A DNA stretch of 64,000 bases, from NCBI GenBank assembly GCA_016165875.1, contig JABBOT010000003.1, forward strand, positions 36,181,860-36,245,859, read 5' to 3'. Under the pieces are notes generated by a model. It did no database searches, was not told the DNA's origin, and worked only from the letters and a program-made list of their open reading frames with translations. This document shows, in pieces, positions 10,831 to 22,693 of the stretch. A program made the position numbers and the translations under genes. The stretch is from Acanthopleura granulata. Its lineage: Eukaryota > Mollusca > Polyplacophora > Chitonida > Chitonidae. Position 1 is the first letter of the stretch. Each line of letters starts with the position of its first letter.

Positions 10831-12319
10831 CGGACAGGCCAAACGGAGAAACCTATCATGATAGCCACGACAGGCTTATTTTAATTGGGGCAACCACTGT
10901 AAACGCAAACAACTTCATCGGATATTACTCAATGCCAGCGAGATTTACAAGCAAGGACTAACTTATACAAAGGTGCAGGTAAAAGCCAGTTCTTGGTTTT
11001 AATCTGTTTTCTATTACCTTAGAAATGCACCTGGATAAAAGGAAAACACACAATGTGCAAAAGATACATGTGCGAATGTAATAATAATCTGTGTTTGGAA
11101 TAGTTCTCCATTTTGAATGTAACATTACCTATTAGACAGCTGCCTGAAAGCTAATATGAATCCATATAAAACTTGTCTGTGGGATAATAATTTCGTGACT
11201 GCCAAAGCGACGTAATTCACACAATGCTGGTTACAACGTCCCCATAAGGGTAAGCCGACTTCGTGCAAGCGGCCCCATTGTGGAGAGCAAGGGTAAGTAT
11301 TCCGCAATTTGTGGTAAAGGAATATGGATTGAAGATTTAAAACCGATCTTCAATTTTTTTTATAGATTTTTTTACTTCCGAGGCAACAAAGCTTAAGGTT
11401 GGTCATACCACACACTCAATCGCGGATAATAAATACCTCACCGTGAAAGGCGATGTAACTATGAAAACAAGTTTGATCAATCAGAACGTAGGATTATGTA
11501 AAGCCCGATTGGCGGATATGACATGAATCGGGTCCTAAAATCATTACCATTCTATCTTTTGAATGTATAGAACACGATTCATATACACTCTACGAATGCA
11601 AGTTCAATTCATTTATGGGCGGTTGGCTGCTGCCCCTTGTTTTGTGAGTGCACTGACAACAACAAAGCGCTGGCAGTATGCCACAGTGTGGAGATTTTGG
11701 CTGCACACACAGCATGTCAAAGACAGGCGAGCTGGATATCGTTAGAGACCACAAGGCCTGATTCAATCATGCAGCATCGGTTCGGTAAAATGTCGGCCTC
11801 AACTGGCAGCTATATGAGCTTAGGGCTTAGAGAAAAAATTATACAAAAAATTATCGAATGGTGTTTTTTTTACATCTTCAGGACTTACTGTTTCCACTAC
11901 AATTTACGTTACACTTCCCCACTCTTCTCCTTTAAGCGGTCACTGTGAATCGTTTTAAATCGTCATCCAACTTTGATCGAAAGCAAACGTTTTGCACAGG
12001 TAAGAGCAAATATCACAGAGGCCAAAGTCTTTGAAACATGCTCAAATGAGATCATTATTAACCTGTGGTTTATTTATTTATTTCATTTATTTTTAATTAT
12101 TTTTAATCATTTACAATGGTAGTCGAGTTTTCTGTTTGAAGGAAACGGAAGTGATGGGAGTCAACCTCCGACGTTTGTTGAGTGTATGACAAACCTCCTG
12201 AGTAGTTACAGCGTCGAAGAGACTCCTGTGCCATGCTATGGCCAGTCTCTCGTGGCCAAACACGTTATACACGCTATGACAGTGAGTGTGTTGAAGACAC
12301 CGGCATTCTCTCCACAACG
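10831..12319. other. Intergenic, nothing recognised
   Basis: Short unsupported frames only; no family motif, SINE or exon signature found. Confidence 0.5.
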
Positions 12320-12862
12320 ACAGATCTCGATGTGCACATCAGCAAATAACAAAGAGGATACTATGTTCTTACCTGAACGAAAAAGGAAAACTGGATTTAC
12401 AAACACATGGGATACTGTTGCTTCATGTGATCAGATAACAACAGACCACTGTCTTCTTCCACAGACAATAAGAAGTACACTTGAACTTCACATGAGTAAA
12501 AAACCCACAGGTCACAACTTTTTTATATGATCAAACAACAGGAAACTGGGCTTTCGCGAAAGAAAATAATACAGCATACTGTGCCCGTACACGAGCAAGT
12601 AACAGACAGTATACTTGAGAAAACGTTGAAGATGTAATGTGTATTTTTGGGATCAGATACACCCTACACTGTCTGGTTAGAAGCTAAAACAAGTAGTACA
12701 CTCCGGCTTCACAAAAGAACATAAGAAACTGTGGGCATACATTGTGTGTTCTCATTAGCAAGTGCCTTCAAAAGTAACAGATAACAAGAGGTACATTTTA
12801 ACTTCACATGGACAAATAACGAGGAATCGGCCTATAAACAGCGTATCCACTGGAGCAGATAA
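12320..12862. repeat. Degenerate tandem repeat downstream of copy B
   Basis: Phrases like 'ACATGAGTAAAAAACCCACAG', 'CAGATAACAAGAGGTACA' and 'ACTTCACATGGACAAATAAC' resemble the array beyond receptor A, so the A/B duplication included the 3' flank. Confidence 0.55.
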
Positions 12863-12969
12863 TCAGCAGTGGACAGATTCTTCATAACCCTGTGGCATTT
12901 TCATTACGCTGTTTCCAGGAGATTCCGCTGGGGATGACACCCTATCTGTGAGAACGTCGTAATGGGCAC
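12863..12969 (-). pseudogene. Copy B terminal tail exon, frameshifted
   Basis: Keeps AHYDVLTDRVSSP of the second YxxL motif, then a 1-bp deletion relative to receptor A removes the YENATAL end and extends the frame to GYEESVHC-stop. Confidence 0.75.
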
Positions 12970-13300
12970 CTGATGAAACAAAATAGAATTATGCAATGTC
13001 ATCAATGACACATGCAAGCTCATACATGTTATCGAGACTAGTTGAATATTTCCCAAATTAATTTAGAAATCGAATACTTGAAAATACTTCCATGATATAT
13101 TATAAGAAGTCAAGGAAGTGTCAACTGTATGATTGATTACAAGCGGGCTGAAATAGTAGTAACCGTTTTTATTCTAGAGAGAAATGAGCCTGTTTTACTG
13201 AATGTGTTCACCCCAATTCTGCCGGGCTGAAATATGCACATTACCGCGACTCCTCTTCCAAGAGACCAAATATTTATATAAATTTCATATACAGTAATAC

Positions 13301-13336
13301 CTGGGCTAGTTGAAATGTCCAGATCTTCATTTTCAC
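13301..13336 (-). pseudogene. Copy B Cyt3 exon, first Tyr lost
   Basis: 36 bp with intact splice sites; reads GENEDLDISTSP, so the YEDL tyrosine of receptor A is Asn. Confidence 0.75.
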
Positions 13337-13548
13337 CTGAAAGAGAAATATATTTTATCTTTATCAGCTTATTTCAGAGGAATTAGAAAGCAATCTCCAA
13401 ACAGATTTTTGATGACATGCAGAAAGAAAAACTATATTTGTGATACATCCTAGGCTTTTGTTCCGCTTTGACACAGTTAAGCCTAGTCATCAAGTGATAC
13501 TGAAGGTATTGTTGATATTAAGAAAGAAAAAATTCACAATAGCATTAC

Positions 13549-13604
13549 CAGTTGAAGGTACTTCACTGTCAGTCAATTCTTCGGCAACCCTGCCTTGCAC
13601 GACT
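13549..13604 (-). pseudogene. Copy B Cyt2 exon
   Basis: 56 bp, intact splice sites, reads VVQGRVAEELTDSEVPST, clearly homologous to receptor A Cyt2. Confidence 0.72.
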
Positions 13605-14226
13605 CTACGGGAAGAAATAACATACACCTAGGTGAAGTGATTTATTTTTCAGCTGTTGTTGACGGTTTTTTTTAAAGTCAACTGATAGGCCAGTCCATGA
13701 TTTATATACTCGTATATATCTAGATTCTTCAAACACGCCTACGAGATCGGCCGATGCAAAAGTCTATACGTCTTAGCCGTCAACGTTAACGTATAAGCTT
13801 TCTATCGTTGGCTCGGTTAACATAATTATATCCACATCGTTTATATCATATTTTCCGTGTGACGTTTAATGGGCAGACATCTTTTTAAGGTTGCTCTACA
13901 AAAATTAAATTCAATGATATTATAATGTTATTGCGTAACAGCCATGTTTTTAAGGTACTGTGTAAGAAGTATATTTAACGCGACTTTCAGATTTTATGTA
14001 GTCTTTACATATAAGCGACTGTGTCTTGTTTTGATTTAGAATATTGTCATTTACATGTCTTCAGGCAATGTTTCCGACAGTCCAAGGTGTTATCAGTACC
14101 TTGTGGCTGAAATACAACCAACGTGACCTTAAACTAAGTGAAACCGATGGAACAACCACAAGCTACATATAAAAATCTAAGGCACCCTGATATTTTGTAC
14201 ACTGTGATACTTTGATACACGCTCAC

Positions 14227-14269
14227 CTCGTGCCTTGATCTGTAGCCTGCTGGTTTTCCCGGCGGTGAT
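14227..14269 (-). pseudogene. Copy B Cyt1 exon
   Basis: 43 bp, intact splice sites, reads DHRRENQQATDQGT. Its preceding donor is missing (see TM exon). Confidence 0.72.
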
Positions 14270-14504
14270 CTGAAAACGAAAGAGGAACAACACAACCCGT
14301 AATTGTGCATTAAACCATGGATATGAAACCTAGAAGTCCCACATGCATTACCTTAATGATAAACCATTAATTTTCGAAGTATAGGGAGTATAACTGACAG
14401 ATAAGTGTAAACAGGCACTATGAATGAACAATGTATTAAATTGTTTATAAATATACATCTCTTAAGACAACTGTTAATCAGCAAAACAGCTGTATGTTTA
14501 AAAA

Positions 14505-14653
14505 TTAATCTTTGTAGGATTTTAACTTCGATTTTATCCACAGCCAACAAATAACGGAGACACCGAAGAGAACAAAGACGGCGATACCAGCCACAATCCC
14601 CACAATAAACATGGCCGCTTTCGTAAGACAGGTATCATGAGAGTTGTTCTTTT
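14505..14653 (-). pseudogene. Copy B transmembrane exon without donor
   Basis: Hydrophobic helix beginning MFIVGIVAG and ending VICWLWIKSK, aligned to receptor A. Where receptor A has the donor after SNKG, copy B reads YKD then TAA with no GT, giving a stop right after the membrane. Confidence 0.8.
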
Positions 14654-14904
14654 CTAAAAGAAAGAAAAGAAGATTTTGACATTTGCTTTGCACGAAACAG
14701 ATGTCTGGTAGGTTACAAAGCTGTGTTCGTTCCCGCGATTGGGAATATAAATAATACAAATATGTAAGCGCTGATTTTAACCCAGGCTACCAGAGTTAAC
14801 CTGTTCACCTTTGACAAGTTACAGACGAGCTCTGACATGCACAAATTCAAATCATACTGAATGAAGGCAATTCGCCCATAGGTTACATGTTACATGTCCA
14901 CCAG

Positions 14905-15270
14905 TTCGGTTCAAGATTTGGCTCCGAATTTTTGAGTGCTAGAGCATGGATTGGGTATAACTGCCACAGAGACAACCTAGGTTGTTGATACATTGTAAAT
15001 TTCTATACTGTCATTTTACACCTAGTTAAAATATATCAGAATTTTACCTCCATTGGATACAACTGAAAACTTTTTGCGCACTGAGACCACCCTTCCCTCC
15101 CTCCACACTGGAGGTTACCAAGGTGACAAAATGTTATTACCTCACTTTCAGGAGCAAAAGCTCAAAAAATGCTGGTCATGCTATGTTGAATTTTTGATAT
15201 GATGTAGAGAAAATTTCAGCTGTGGGTGACAGTATAGCTTACCACTACCAGAAGGCTTGGTGATATTTAT
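14905..15270. repeat. Direct repeat pair, copy 1 (~365 bp)
   Basis: Matches 16,185-16,550 over its length, for example 'TGGATACAACTGAAAACT' and 'GGTCATGCTATGTTGAATTT'. Lies where copy B should carry FN3 and Ig4. Confidence 0.75.
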
Positions 15271-16184
15271 TTTGGCTGTGGAAGTTGACAAACGCACTAC
15301 ATAAACAGTAACGTATATCATTGCGCTCGTGTAACCTATAGGAAACAGGCCCAGTTTTTTTGCCGTATCGCCTTTATTGTGTTCAGGCCAAGTTGTAAGT
15401 GTGTGAAAATTATCTTAAACTGTTTTCGTGAATATTTATCATGGCTGATGCCAACCATTATTTCCCTCCTTCCCAATTCTCTTCCCACCACCCCCACCAC
15501 CCCTTTTTCAAGTAAAATTTCCTTTAGAAACTTAACAGGCTTGATTTTTTTACTTTCATTGGCACAGGTAATTCCAAGATTGAATCTGTCTGATCACAAC
15601 TGCTTTAGTGTGTATGTATAAAGGCATACCAAGTTATTTTTATCCCATTTTCTGCAAGGCTTACACGGTAAACTTACTTTAACAATGCATATTTATCTAT
15701 TGTCGATCTTCCACATGCAAAACTACTAAAAAAACATTATATTTGCTGATAGCATGTATTAAAATAGGTCTAAAAGTTGAGCTGCCTGTCATGTGTGAGA
15801 CAATTTGGTTGAAAGTGCTGTTAGTGAGTGCATGTACAAATGGGAGTAGGAATAGCAGTTCTTAAATAACTCCACTCCAGTTGATGAGAGGTGTTAAAAT
15901 TTTAGTTTCTAATAACGAGAAGTGCTTCATTTTAAGGAAAAACGGGACCAGCATTCATTTCTGCAGAACTGGTTTTCACAGAAAAGAATTTCATACTTCC
16001 GCCTACAAAAATGCCTATTTCCCAGAAAACAAAAGTATCATCCTGGGTGCACATTCAGATACAGTCCTCTAATTTCTACTTTTGCCCTGAAGCATATGAT
16101 ATTTGGGTTTGAGTACCATCATCATATGAAGATATTATTGACACAAAACTGAGAAACTTTGCTCCTCTAATTGGTTACAAATGC
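15271..16184. other. Spacer between direct repeats, nothing recognised
   Basis: No IgSF exon signature found, although FN3 and Ig4 would be expected here by comparison with receptor A. Confidence 0.5.
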
Positions 16185-16550
16185 GCAATTCGATCAGTTG
16201 GGACCAAGATTTGCCTCCGAATTAATGAAGACAGGAACACCGATTGGATAATACACAAACCGCCTAGGTTGTATACACTATAAATTTCTATACTGTCCTT
16301 TTAACCCAGTTAAAAGATATTAAAAGAGTTTTATCTACTTTGGATACAACTGAAAACTGTTTTGCCAGGGGGACTACCCCCTACTCCCCCTCCAAAAAAA
16401 GGGTAAGAAAGTGCTAATACGTCACTTCCAGGAGCAACAGTTAAAAAAATTGGTGGCCATGCTATGTTGAATTTTCGATATGATGTAGAGAAATGTCCGA
16501 GTTGTGTGTGATGGTATGGCTTACCACCAAGCGATTGTCTGAAGATATAT
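16185..16550. repeat. Direct repeat pair, copy 2
   Basis: Second copy of 14,905-15,270, diverged but colinear. Confidence 0.75.
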
Positions 16551-16558
16551 AATTTGAG

Positions 16559-17138
16559 GCGAACACTTATTGTCAGCAAGGCCGTACCAAGAGTGAGAGA
16601 GGCGAACACTTATTGTCAGCAAGGCCTTACCAAGAGTGAGGGAGGTGAACACTTATTGTCAGCAAGACCTTACCAAGAGTGAGGGAGGCGAACACTTATT
16701 GTCAGCAAGGCCTTACCAAGAGTGAGAGAGGCGAACACTTATTGTCAGCAAGACCTTACCAAGAGTGAGAGAGGCGAACACTTATTGTCAGCAAGGCCTT
16801 ACCAAGAGTGAGGGAGGTGAACACTTATTGTCAGCAAGACCTTACCAAGAGTGAGGGAGGCGAACACTTATTGTCAGCAAGACCTTACCAAGAGTGAGAG
16901 TGACGAACACTTATTGTCAGCAAGGCCGTACCAAGAGTGAGAGAGGCGAAAACTTATTGTCAGCAAGACCTTACCAAGAGTGAGGGAGGCGAACACTTAT
17001 TGTAAGCAAGGCCTTACCAAGAGTGAAGGAGGTGAACACTTATGTCAGCAAGACTTTACCAAGAGTGAGAGAGGCGAACACTTATTGTCACCAAGGCCCA
17101 ACCAAGAGTGAGAGAGGCGAACGCTTTTTGTTAACAAG
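16559..17138. repeat. 43-bp minisatellite, ~13.5 copies
   Basis: Near-perfect head-to-tail units containing 'GCGAACACTTATTGTCAGCA' and 'CTTACCAAGAGTGAG'. Its right end abuts codon 8 of the copy B Ig3 stub, so it has replaced that exon. Confidence 0.95.
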
Positions 17139-17158
17139 GGTTACTCGGGTTACCATGA
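17139..17158 (-). pseudogene. Copy B Ig3 exon stub
   Basis: Minus-strand acceptor TAG followed by the first codons of Ig3 (MVTRVT, cf. MVTQVT in receptor A), then sequence running into the minisatellite. Confidence 0.7.
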
Positions 17159-17179
17159 CTATATATGTAAAGGTTTATT

Positions 17180-17395
17180 TATTTATTTCATTGGTGCATT
17201 ACGCCATACTCAAGAATATTTCACTTATACCACGGCGGCCAGCATTATTGTGGGAGGAAACCGGGAGAGCCCGAGGGAAACCCACGATCATCCGCAGATT
17301 GTTGGCAAACATTCCCACGTACGATTAGAGAGGAAGCCAGCATGAGCTGGGCTTGAACTCACAGCGACCGCATTGGTAGGAGGCTTCGGCCATTG
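17180..17395 (-). mobile_element. SINE (family 1)
   Basis: Reverse orientation: tail 'TACGCCATACTCAAGAATAT' at the left, body 'GTGGGAGGAAACCGGGAG', head 'CACAGCGACCGCATTGGTAG' at the right. Confidence 0.88.
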
Positions 17396-17769
17396 TGGAT
17401 GTAAAGAAGACTTATTATCATTTATTATACAAACAGCGACCAAAGCTGAAAACATGTACGAGAGAAGCAGTCATCAGGTGTTAAGGATGCACAATGGCAA
17501 TATTTTTTGGGTAGCATCCAAATCAAGTTCCAAGCTCATAATTTTCAAGTAAGTTCCAGGACGAATACAAATAAGTGCTTCTGAATCCCCCTTTGGTTTT
17601 AGCTGTAAAATACTGATGTAATACTCATGGTTTCCAGGCCAGGACAAGAGGAGTGAGATACAGCTATGACAACCGGGAAACAGGTCGCCAGATGTCCTTA
17701 CGTATAGACTTAAAATGAAAAGACGAAAATAGAATGAAGGCGTTTGAAGGTTGTTTTCGGTTACTTGTT

Positions 17770-18050
17770 GCTTGAATGCTTATTGTTTAACACCCTACCC
17801 AAGAATATTTCACTTATAAGAAGGCCGCGTCTCCTTGCTGCTGCCTCACCGAGACGACTTGCCGAAGACACCCAACAAGCCCCCTCACCCAGTCACATTA
17901 TACTGACACCGGGCCGACCAGTCCACTCTCTATCTTCTTATTGCTGGACGCCTAGCGTAGGATGGATGTACCATTTTTTAAAGTCTTTGGTATGAACCCA
18001 GATCTCCTCGTCCAAAAGCGGACGCTCTACCAACTGTGCTATCCGAACGG
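17770..18050 (-). mobile_element. Chimeric or nested SINE (family 1 tail joined to family 2)
   Basis: The first ~55 bp resemble the family 1 tail ('CCCAAGAATATTTCACTTAT'); the rest is another tRNA-like SINE whose minus-strand head is 'AGCACAGTTGGTAGAGCGTC', with 'ATACCAAAGACTTTAAAAAA' further on. Confidence 0.7.
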
Positions 18051-18350
18051 GTCACACTCTTCGCCCTATCATACACAAAGACACTATTTTTAAGTTGACT
18101 ATTCCATGATAGTTCCATAAGACGATGTGAATCATCACAGTCAGTTCAACCTTCGAAGCCCCGGGATTTGAGAAAGTCAACGCTTGTTGATATATCCTGT
18201 AGATTCCAAACGAAAAACTGTCAACACGAAAGGCATCCAAATGTTCATTACAAACTTATGATGAATGACTACAGGCAAACGACGGAGCCTGTGCCTAAAT
18301 TTCGTTCATAACCGAAGCAAAAAACTTACACATTGCATATTTCAGTAAGT

Positions 18351-18665
18351 ATTGGATATTCAGTGTTAAATACAAACTTCGTCTTGCATACTGACATGCA
18401 CATCTGCCCCGACCCATGTCTTCTGTGACGTTCCCAATGGTCACTGAGTAAAACTCTTTACCGAGTTGACATCCCCCTGATAACCCGGCTGGTGATAACG
18501 GTGACACTGGTATTGACGAGTTACACACACGGGTGGCGTGTATATGGGAGTAGGTCGAACCAACATCACGGGTCCAGATGAGAACAGTGTCGTCACCTGT
18601 CGGTCTGGTTATCTTGCACTCCAGAGTAAACGGACGACCGGAGGCGACATTTCTTGGTGCTAGCA
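18351..18665 (-). pseudogene. Copy B V2-like Ig exon
   Basis: Open frame with CKITRPTGDDTVLIWTRDVG, TRVCNSSIPVSP, GGCQ and CACQYARR. The 5' end lacks the LSVT stretch of receptor A, and the expected GT after LNIQ is absent. Confidence 0.78.
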
Positions 18666-18895
18666 CTTTACAAAACAGATACGGAACAAATGATTACGTT
18701 AAAAGTTAGCGAGGCTTTCTGTCTGCAATCGCATCTCTTCGACAAGGCAAGTACTAATTACACAGGCCAACTGCATCGCAATTTACGAGGGAAGAAGCCC
18801 AAACAGTGAAGTTTACAGTATACATTGTTTCCTTGCTTCTGGAAAGGTCCATACACTAGGCTACTACCATTGCAGCAATTTTGCACAGTATTTAC

Positions 18896-18950
18896 CACGA
18901 ACATCTAGAGTAACACGATCCATACAGCCTCCATACAGGCATATCCATCT
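18896..18950 (-). pseudogene. Copy B V1 exon fragment
   Basis: Only the last ~18 codons of a V exon remain (RWICLYGGCMDRVTLDVR) before a donor GTAAAT. Confidence 0.7.
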
Positions 18951-19033
18951 TAACAAATTTAATCGACCGTGAGCCAGTTATTGGTAAATAAATATAAGTA
19001 TAAATAAGTAAATATGAAAAAGTAGTACTTTCC

Positions 19034-19091
19034 TTGCCACATACAAGAAAGTATGGTCACACAACTCGGCGTTACTGTTTGCTCACTCATT
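19034..19091 (-). pseudogene. Copy B signal-peptide exon
   Basis: 58 bp like receptor A exon 1; encodes MSEQTVTPSCVTILSCMWQ. The donor reads GA instead of GT. Confidence 0.7.
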
Positions 19092-19321
19092 TGCTCTTTG
19101 GTGGGTTTTGCGGTTAAAATACCTGTTTGTGTAAGTCTGGAAATCTCTGTACGTATGATGGGTTAGTGTCATGGTACTAGTCAAACTTTGATAAGCGAAT
19201 GACCTACTTTTTTTACTTGCTTCTCCCTTTATTCCATTCACAGGCTAACCGTTGCTTAGTAACTTAGTTGTCACTATGAAAATATTAAGGTAACATTGAA
19301 TACGACCCAGGAAGTATCGTA

Positions 19322-19410
19322 CATTTAGTCCCCGTCTGTGTCTGCTCTTCTCCGGAAAATTGCAAGTATCTGTCTTCGGTAAGCTACTGGGCCTTGAACA
19401 TACCCCAAAT
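19322..19410 (-). promoter_or_regulatory. Conserved block upstream of copy B start
   Basis: Counterpart of 9,271-9,357, including 'GTCTGTGTCTGCTCTTCT'. See the receptor A entry. Confidence 0.38.
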
Positions 19411-19619
19411 TTATCCATGCACAGTACAACACAAAGGTATTTCTGGGTTTCCTAAACAGGTATGTTACACTTCAGGGCACATCTGCTCACTATGTAATAC
19501 ACATACTGTATACAACTCTGGACTGATCAATGGGGGCACCACTGCTATAGACAATATGTTCATAACGACATTTATTTATGCCATAGAAATCTCCAGTACA
19601 GAGTAGCCCTTGGACATCA

Positions 19620-20540
19620 ACATGACAGACTTGTAAAATGGAAAAGCGTATACAGATAGAAAGTAGGTAAGTTGTATTTTAACAGAACTTTTCTGGTATA
19701 GACAGACAACGGACAGCCGATATGGGGACAACTACATGTAGTGAGACATGTCTTTATTGATACAGGACTGCACTGGTAAACACAGACAACAGAATGGCCA
19801 ATTTGGGAAACCACGGAGGAAACGAGTACATATTAATGTCACTCAACGGAGAAAGACTCTTTATAGTTATAAAAGTTATAAAGGCTACGTAACTGTGCAG
19901 GAAAATCACACACCGGAGAACGTTACTTTATCGGCCTGTCTCTCAATACAGAGACTACAAATTGATCAAATGGGGAAACCACTGGGCAAGCAAGTACATA
20001 ACATCACACAACAGAGGACGTCTTTTTATAGGAGTGCTCCTCTGTGGACAGACGACTGACAGATAGAATGGGGAAACACACTGAGGCAGTGAGCACACGC
20101 GTTTTTACAGGGGAACCCTTTTATATACAAAAAAGACTGACCAAATGGCAAGCCCACTGGCATCATTAGTATAGCAGGCACGTCGTGCCACATGCAAAGG
20201 AACGCCTCTTTACAGGGCAACCTTGGCATACATCGAGGTCAGACTGAATGCTAGGGGAAACATACATGTGATATTTCTTTAGACTGTATATACTAGGTTC
20301 AAAGCTTGAGCAAATGAGTTATACGTTACTACTTTATGGTGGGATGAAACCGGGTAGGGCAAAGCTTCCTTATAAGACTGCCCTAATATGTGCAGAAATC
20401 ACACTGGCCAAATGAGGAAACCTACGATGATGGCGACTACATGATATAGCACACTAAATAACGCCTCTTTTAAAGGATTGCCTTAAGGCTTGTATACTGA
20501 CCAAATGGAGACACCTATACCGGGTTAACGTGACGATTTC
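19620..20540. repeat. Degenerate ~90-100-bp tandem repeat
   Basis: Recurring phrases 'CCAAATGG-GAAACCACTG' and 'CAGACAAC-GA--G-C' at irregular spacing upstream of copy B. Divergence prevents an exact unit or copy number. Confidence 0.5.
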
Positions 20541-20944
20541 TTACCAATTGTTCTTAGCCCGTAACCCCATTGAGGTTAAGTGCATTCTAAATGTTCTACA
20601 GCTGAATGCTTTTGACAACATCTGTGATCTTGGTGCAGTTTCTACACTGACATAACCATTGTTAAGGTACTCGTTAGGAAAGCCAGTGAAATGTTTGGAC
20701 TACAACAGAATTTGTAAGAGCATTTGCTTAATATCTGAGCAATTTATGCAAGTGCTATTGCTGTCTATTTAGTTACCCCGGGACAAAATTATGACTTCGT
20801 TGTAGGATGGTGTTGTTTCACACTTAAGCATTGAACTGGAGGTGCTCGTTAAGCCAGTTAGACGAGGTTTGGCTCCGATTACTGGACACTGTACCCAATA
20901 CCATAAAGCGTAATCTTTGCCAATTAACCTCTAACCTACATCTC

Positions 20945-21215
20945 TGCGCCTCCGTGGCTGAGGAGGGTAGCGCGCTAATGCAACGTAGTCCCAGCTGCCT
21001 TTCGGTGCGATCGCTGTGAGTTCAAGCCCAGTTTATGCTGGCGTCCTCACCGTTCGTACCTTGACAGGTCTGCCAACAATCCACGGATGGTCGTGGGTTT
21101 CCCCGGACTCCGACCTGTTTCCTCATCAGCCTAATGCTGACTGCCGTCGTAAAGGGAAATATTCTTCAGTACGGCGTAAAACAGCAATCAAATAAGTAAG
21201 TAAATCTAACCAATA
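20945..21215 (+). mobile_element. SINE (family 1), full length
   Basis: Head 'CGCCTCCGTGGCTGAGGAGG', body 'TTTATGCTGGCGTCCTCACC', tail 'TTCAGTACGGCGTAAAACAG' and a simple A/T-rich end. Confidence 0.9.
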
Positions 21216-22442
21216 CGCAAACAAGCATAGTATTTCCTTGTAATTGGTTCTTGTATTCGGTCAGAGGAAAAGTAAAATGTGAGAATTTGATGTCATCGAA
21301 AATTACACAAAGCAGTCAGCTAGAAAACTGATATATACCGTGCCGACAGTATGTGTTTATTTAACACTGAGCTGTACAGAATGCAGACAGCCCCTTGTGA
21401 GGTCGGTGGTAAGGATTAAGAGGGTAGAACAGAGATCTAAACAGCAGTATGTAGTGTATTTATTTCTTAACTGATACATCGTAGGACTACTGAGCTGAAA
21501 ACGATAAATGAAGCTGCTTCCGGCGAGGGTGCCCTTCTCGGTTCTTCAAAATAAAGCTATATAACGCACACGTCTGACAGCTAATCTGGTATGTTTGTGG
21601 CAGGATCATAAGATCACAGCCCATCTGATGTCATTACGGCGCTTGGAATGGCGTGCCGTGACGCGAGACACTGTCAAAGATATTAGACGTCGAGAAACTT
21701 GTGTCATAACGTCCCTGCACGTGAACTGTATGGTAACCCAAAGTCGCCAAATGTAAATTACAAAGCAGGAATCAAAGTGAGAAAAAATCTAAGAATCTAC
21801 AAAACCAATGCATGAAATCCTTTCATTATGCCTTTAAAACCAATACAAATCCAAATTCAAATAAGAAAAGTGATGAATCTTTTCAAAAGAATGTTTCACT
21901 TTGAAAGCAAAAATACCAATACCCATAGCGATCTGTTGTACGATCGTTACCACGTTTTGCTAGAATCCCTTGTGAGTCATTTGTAGCTGAATAAACACCT
22001 TGAAATAACGAAACGCCCCTAAATGTACCACCCTCCACCTACGTCTTTAAACACTTCTGATATTAACTTACATTCTGTATTAAAATTTCTACATGTCTTT
22101 TGTCAGTATTTTCTCAAGGTTTTTTCACTGTAAATATTCGTAGAACATTTACGACACTGCGACACCGCAGACGTGACTTCCTAGTCCCATTTATAGACCT
22201 TACACAATACTTGAACGAAGAGTCATTTTAATCTGAGCTGTGTGCCTAGGTAGGATGGGGACAAGTCGCTTTTCTTGTATATGCCGACACAACGTAGGTA
22301 CCAAAAATGAATATATGTTCTACACGCCAAGGTTAACTTGACATTTACTATGTGCTTATTCGGCGGTAAACCTCAGCACAATTGGCTCAGCGGTAAACCT
22401 CAGCACTGCGGCAGTTTTCGAGGTAGACTGCACACAGTAACT
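21216..22442. promoter_or_regulatory. Upstream region of the CLCA gene
   Basis: No exon recognised. Just before the start codon a short direct repeat (CGGTAAACCTCAGCAC, near 22,361 and 22,390) lies in the likely 5' leader. No promoter motif is assigned with confidence. Confidence 0.35.
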
Positions 22443-22693
22443 ATGATCCGACGTGCGGCATTAGAAACCTCTTTCTCGGGAGCATGTGCTATTGTGGTCA
22501 TCATGTTTGTGGTCAGCATTGGTCACTGGCCGGTGGCTGAAGGCTGTGGACGAGGGTCCACTTACCTTGAAAATAACGGCTACAGACAAGTTTTCATCGC
22601 CATTGGGGATAATGTTCCCGAGGATGCCTCTCTGCTGGTCAGAATCAAAGCTGTCTTCACCAAAGCCTCAGCATTTCTTTATGAAATAACCAA
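22443..22693 (+). CDS. CLCA exon 1: signal peptide and CLCA_N start
   Basis: Residues 1-83 plus two bases. Hydrophobic leader, then [20 protein letters not shown] and [10 protein letters not shown], hallmarks of the CLCA N-terminal domain. Donor GTAGGT. Confidence 0.9.

Larger units (their letters stand above)
12863..19091 (-). pseudogene. IgSF receptor copy B: degenerate paralogue of receptor A
   Basis: Remnant of a receptor A-type gene. Present in transcript order: signal exon (19091-19034), a V1 fragment (18950-18896), V2 (18665-18351), a seven-codon stub of Ig3 (17158), TM exon (14653-14505) and four tail exons (14269-14227, 13604-13549, 13336-13301, 12969-12863). Ig4, FN3 and the rest of Ig3 are absent; their place is taken by a duplicated unique segment and a 43-bp minisatellite. 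Donors are lost after the signal, V2 and TM exons, the first tail tyrosine is Asn, and the last exon has a 1-bp deletion. Tail exons nevertheless keep the exact lengths of receptor A (43, 56 and 36 bp), so decay looks recent. A short expressed fragment cannot be excluded. Confidence 0.85.

Noticed and set aside
22350..22442. Longer CLCA N terminus from an upstream in-frame ATG
   Set aside because: It would place about 31 non-hydrophobic residues before the signal peptide and covers a small direct repeat; the ATG at 22,443 is preferred.
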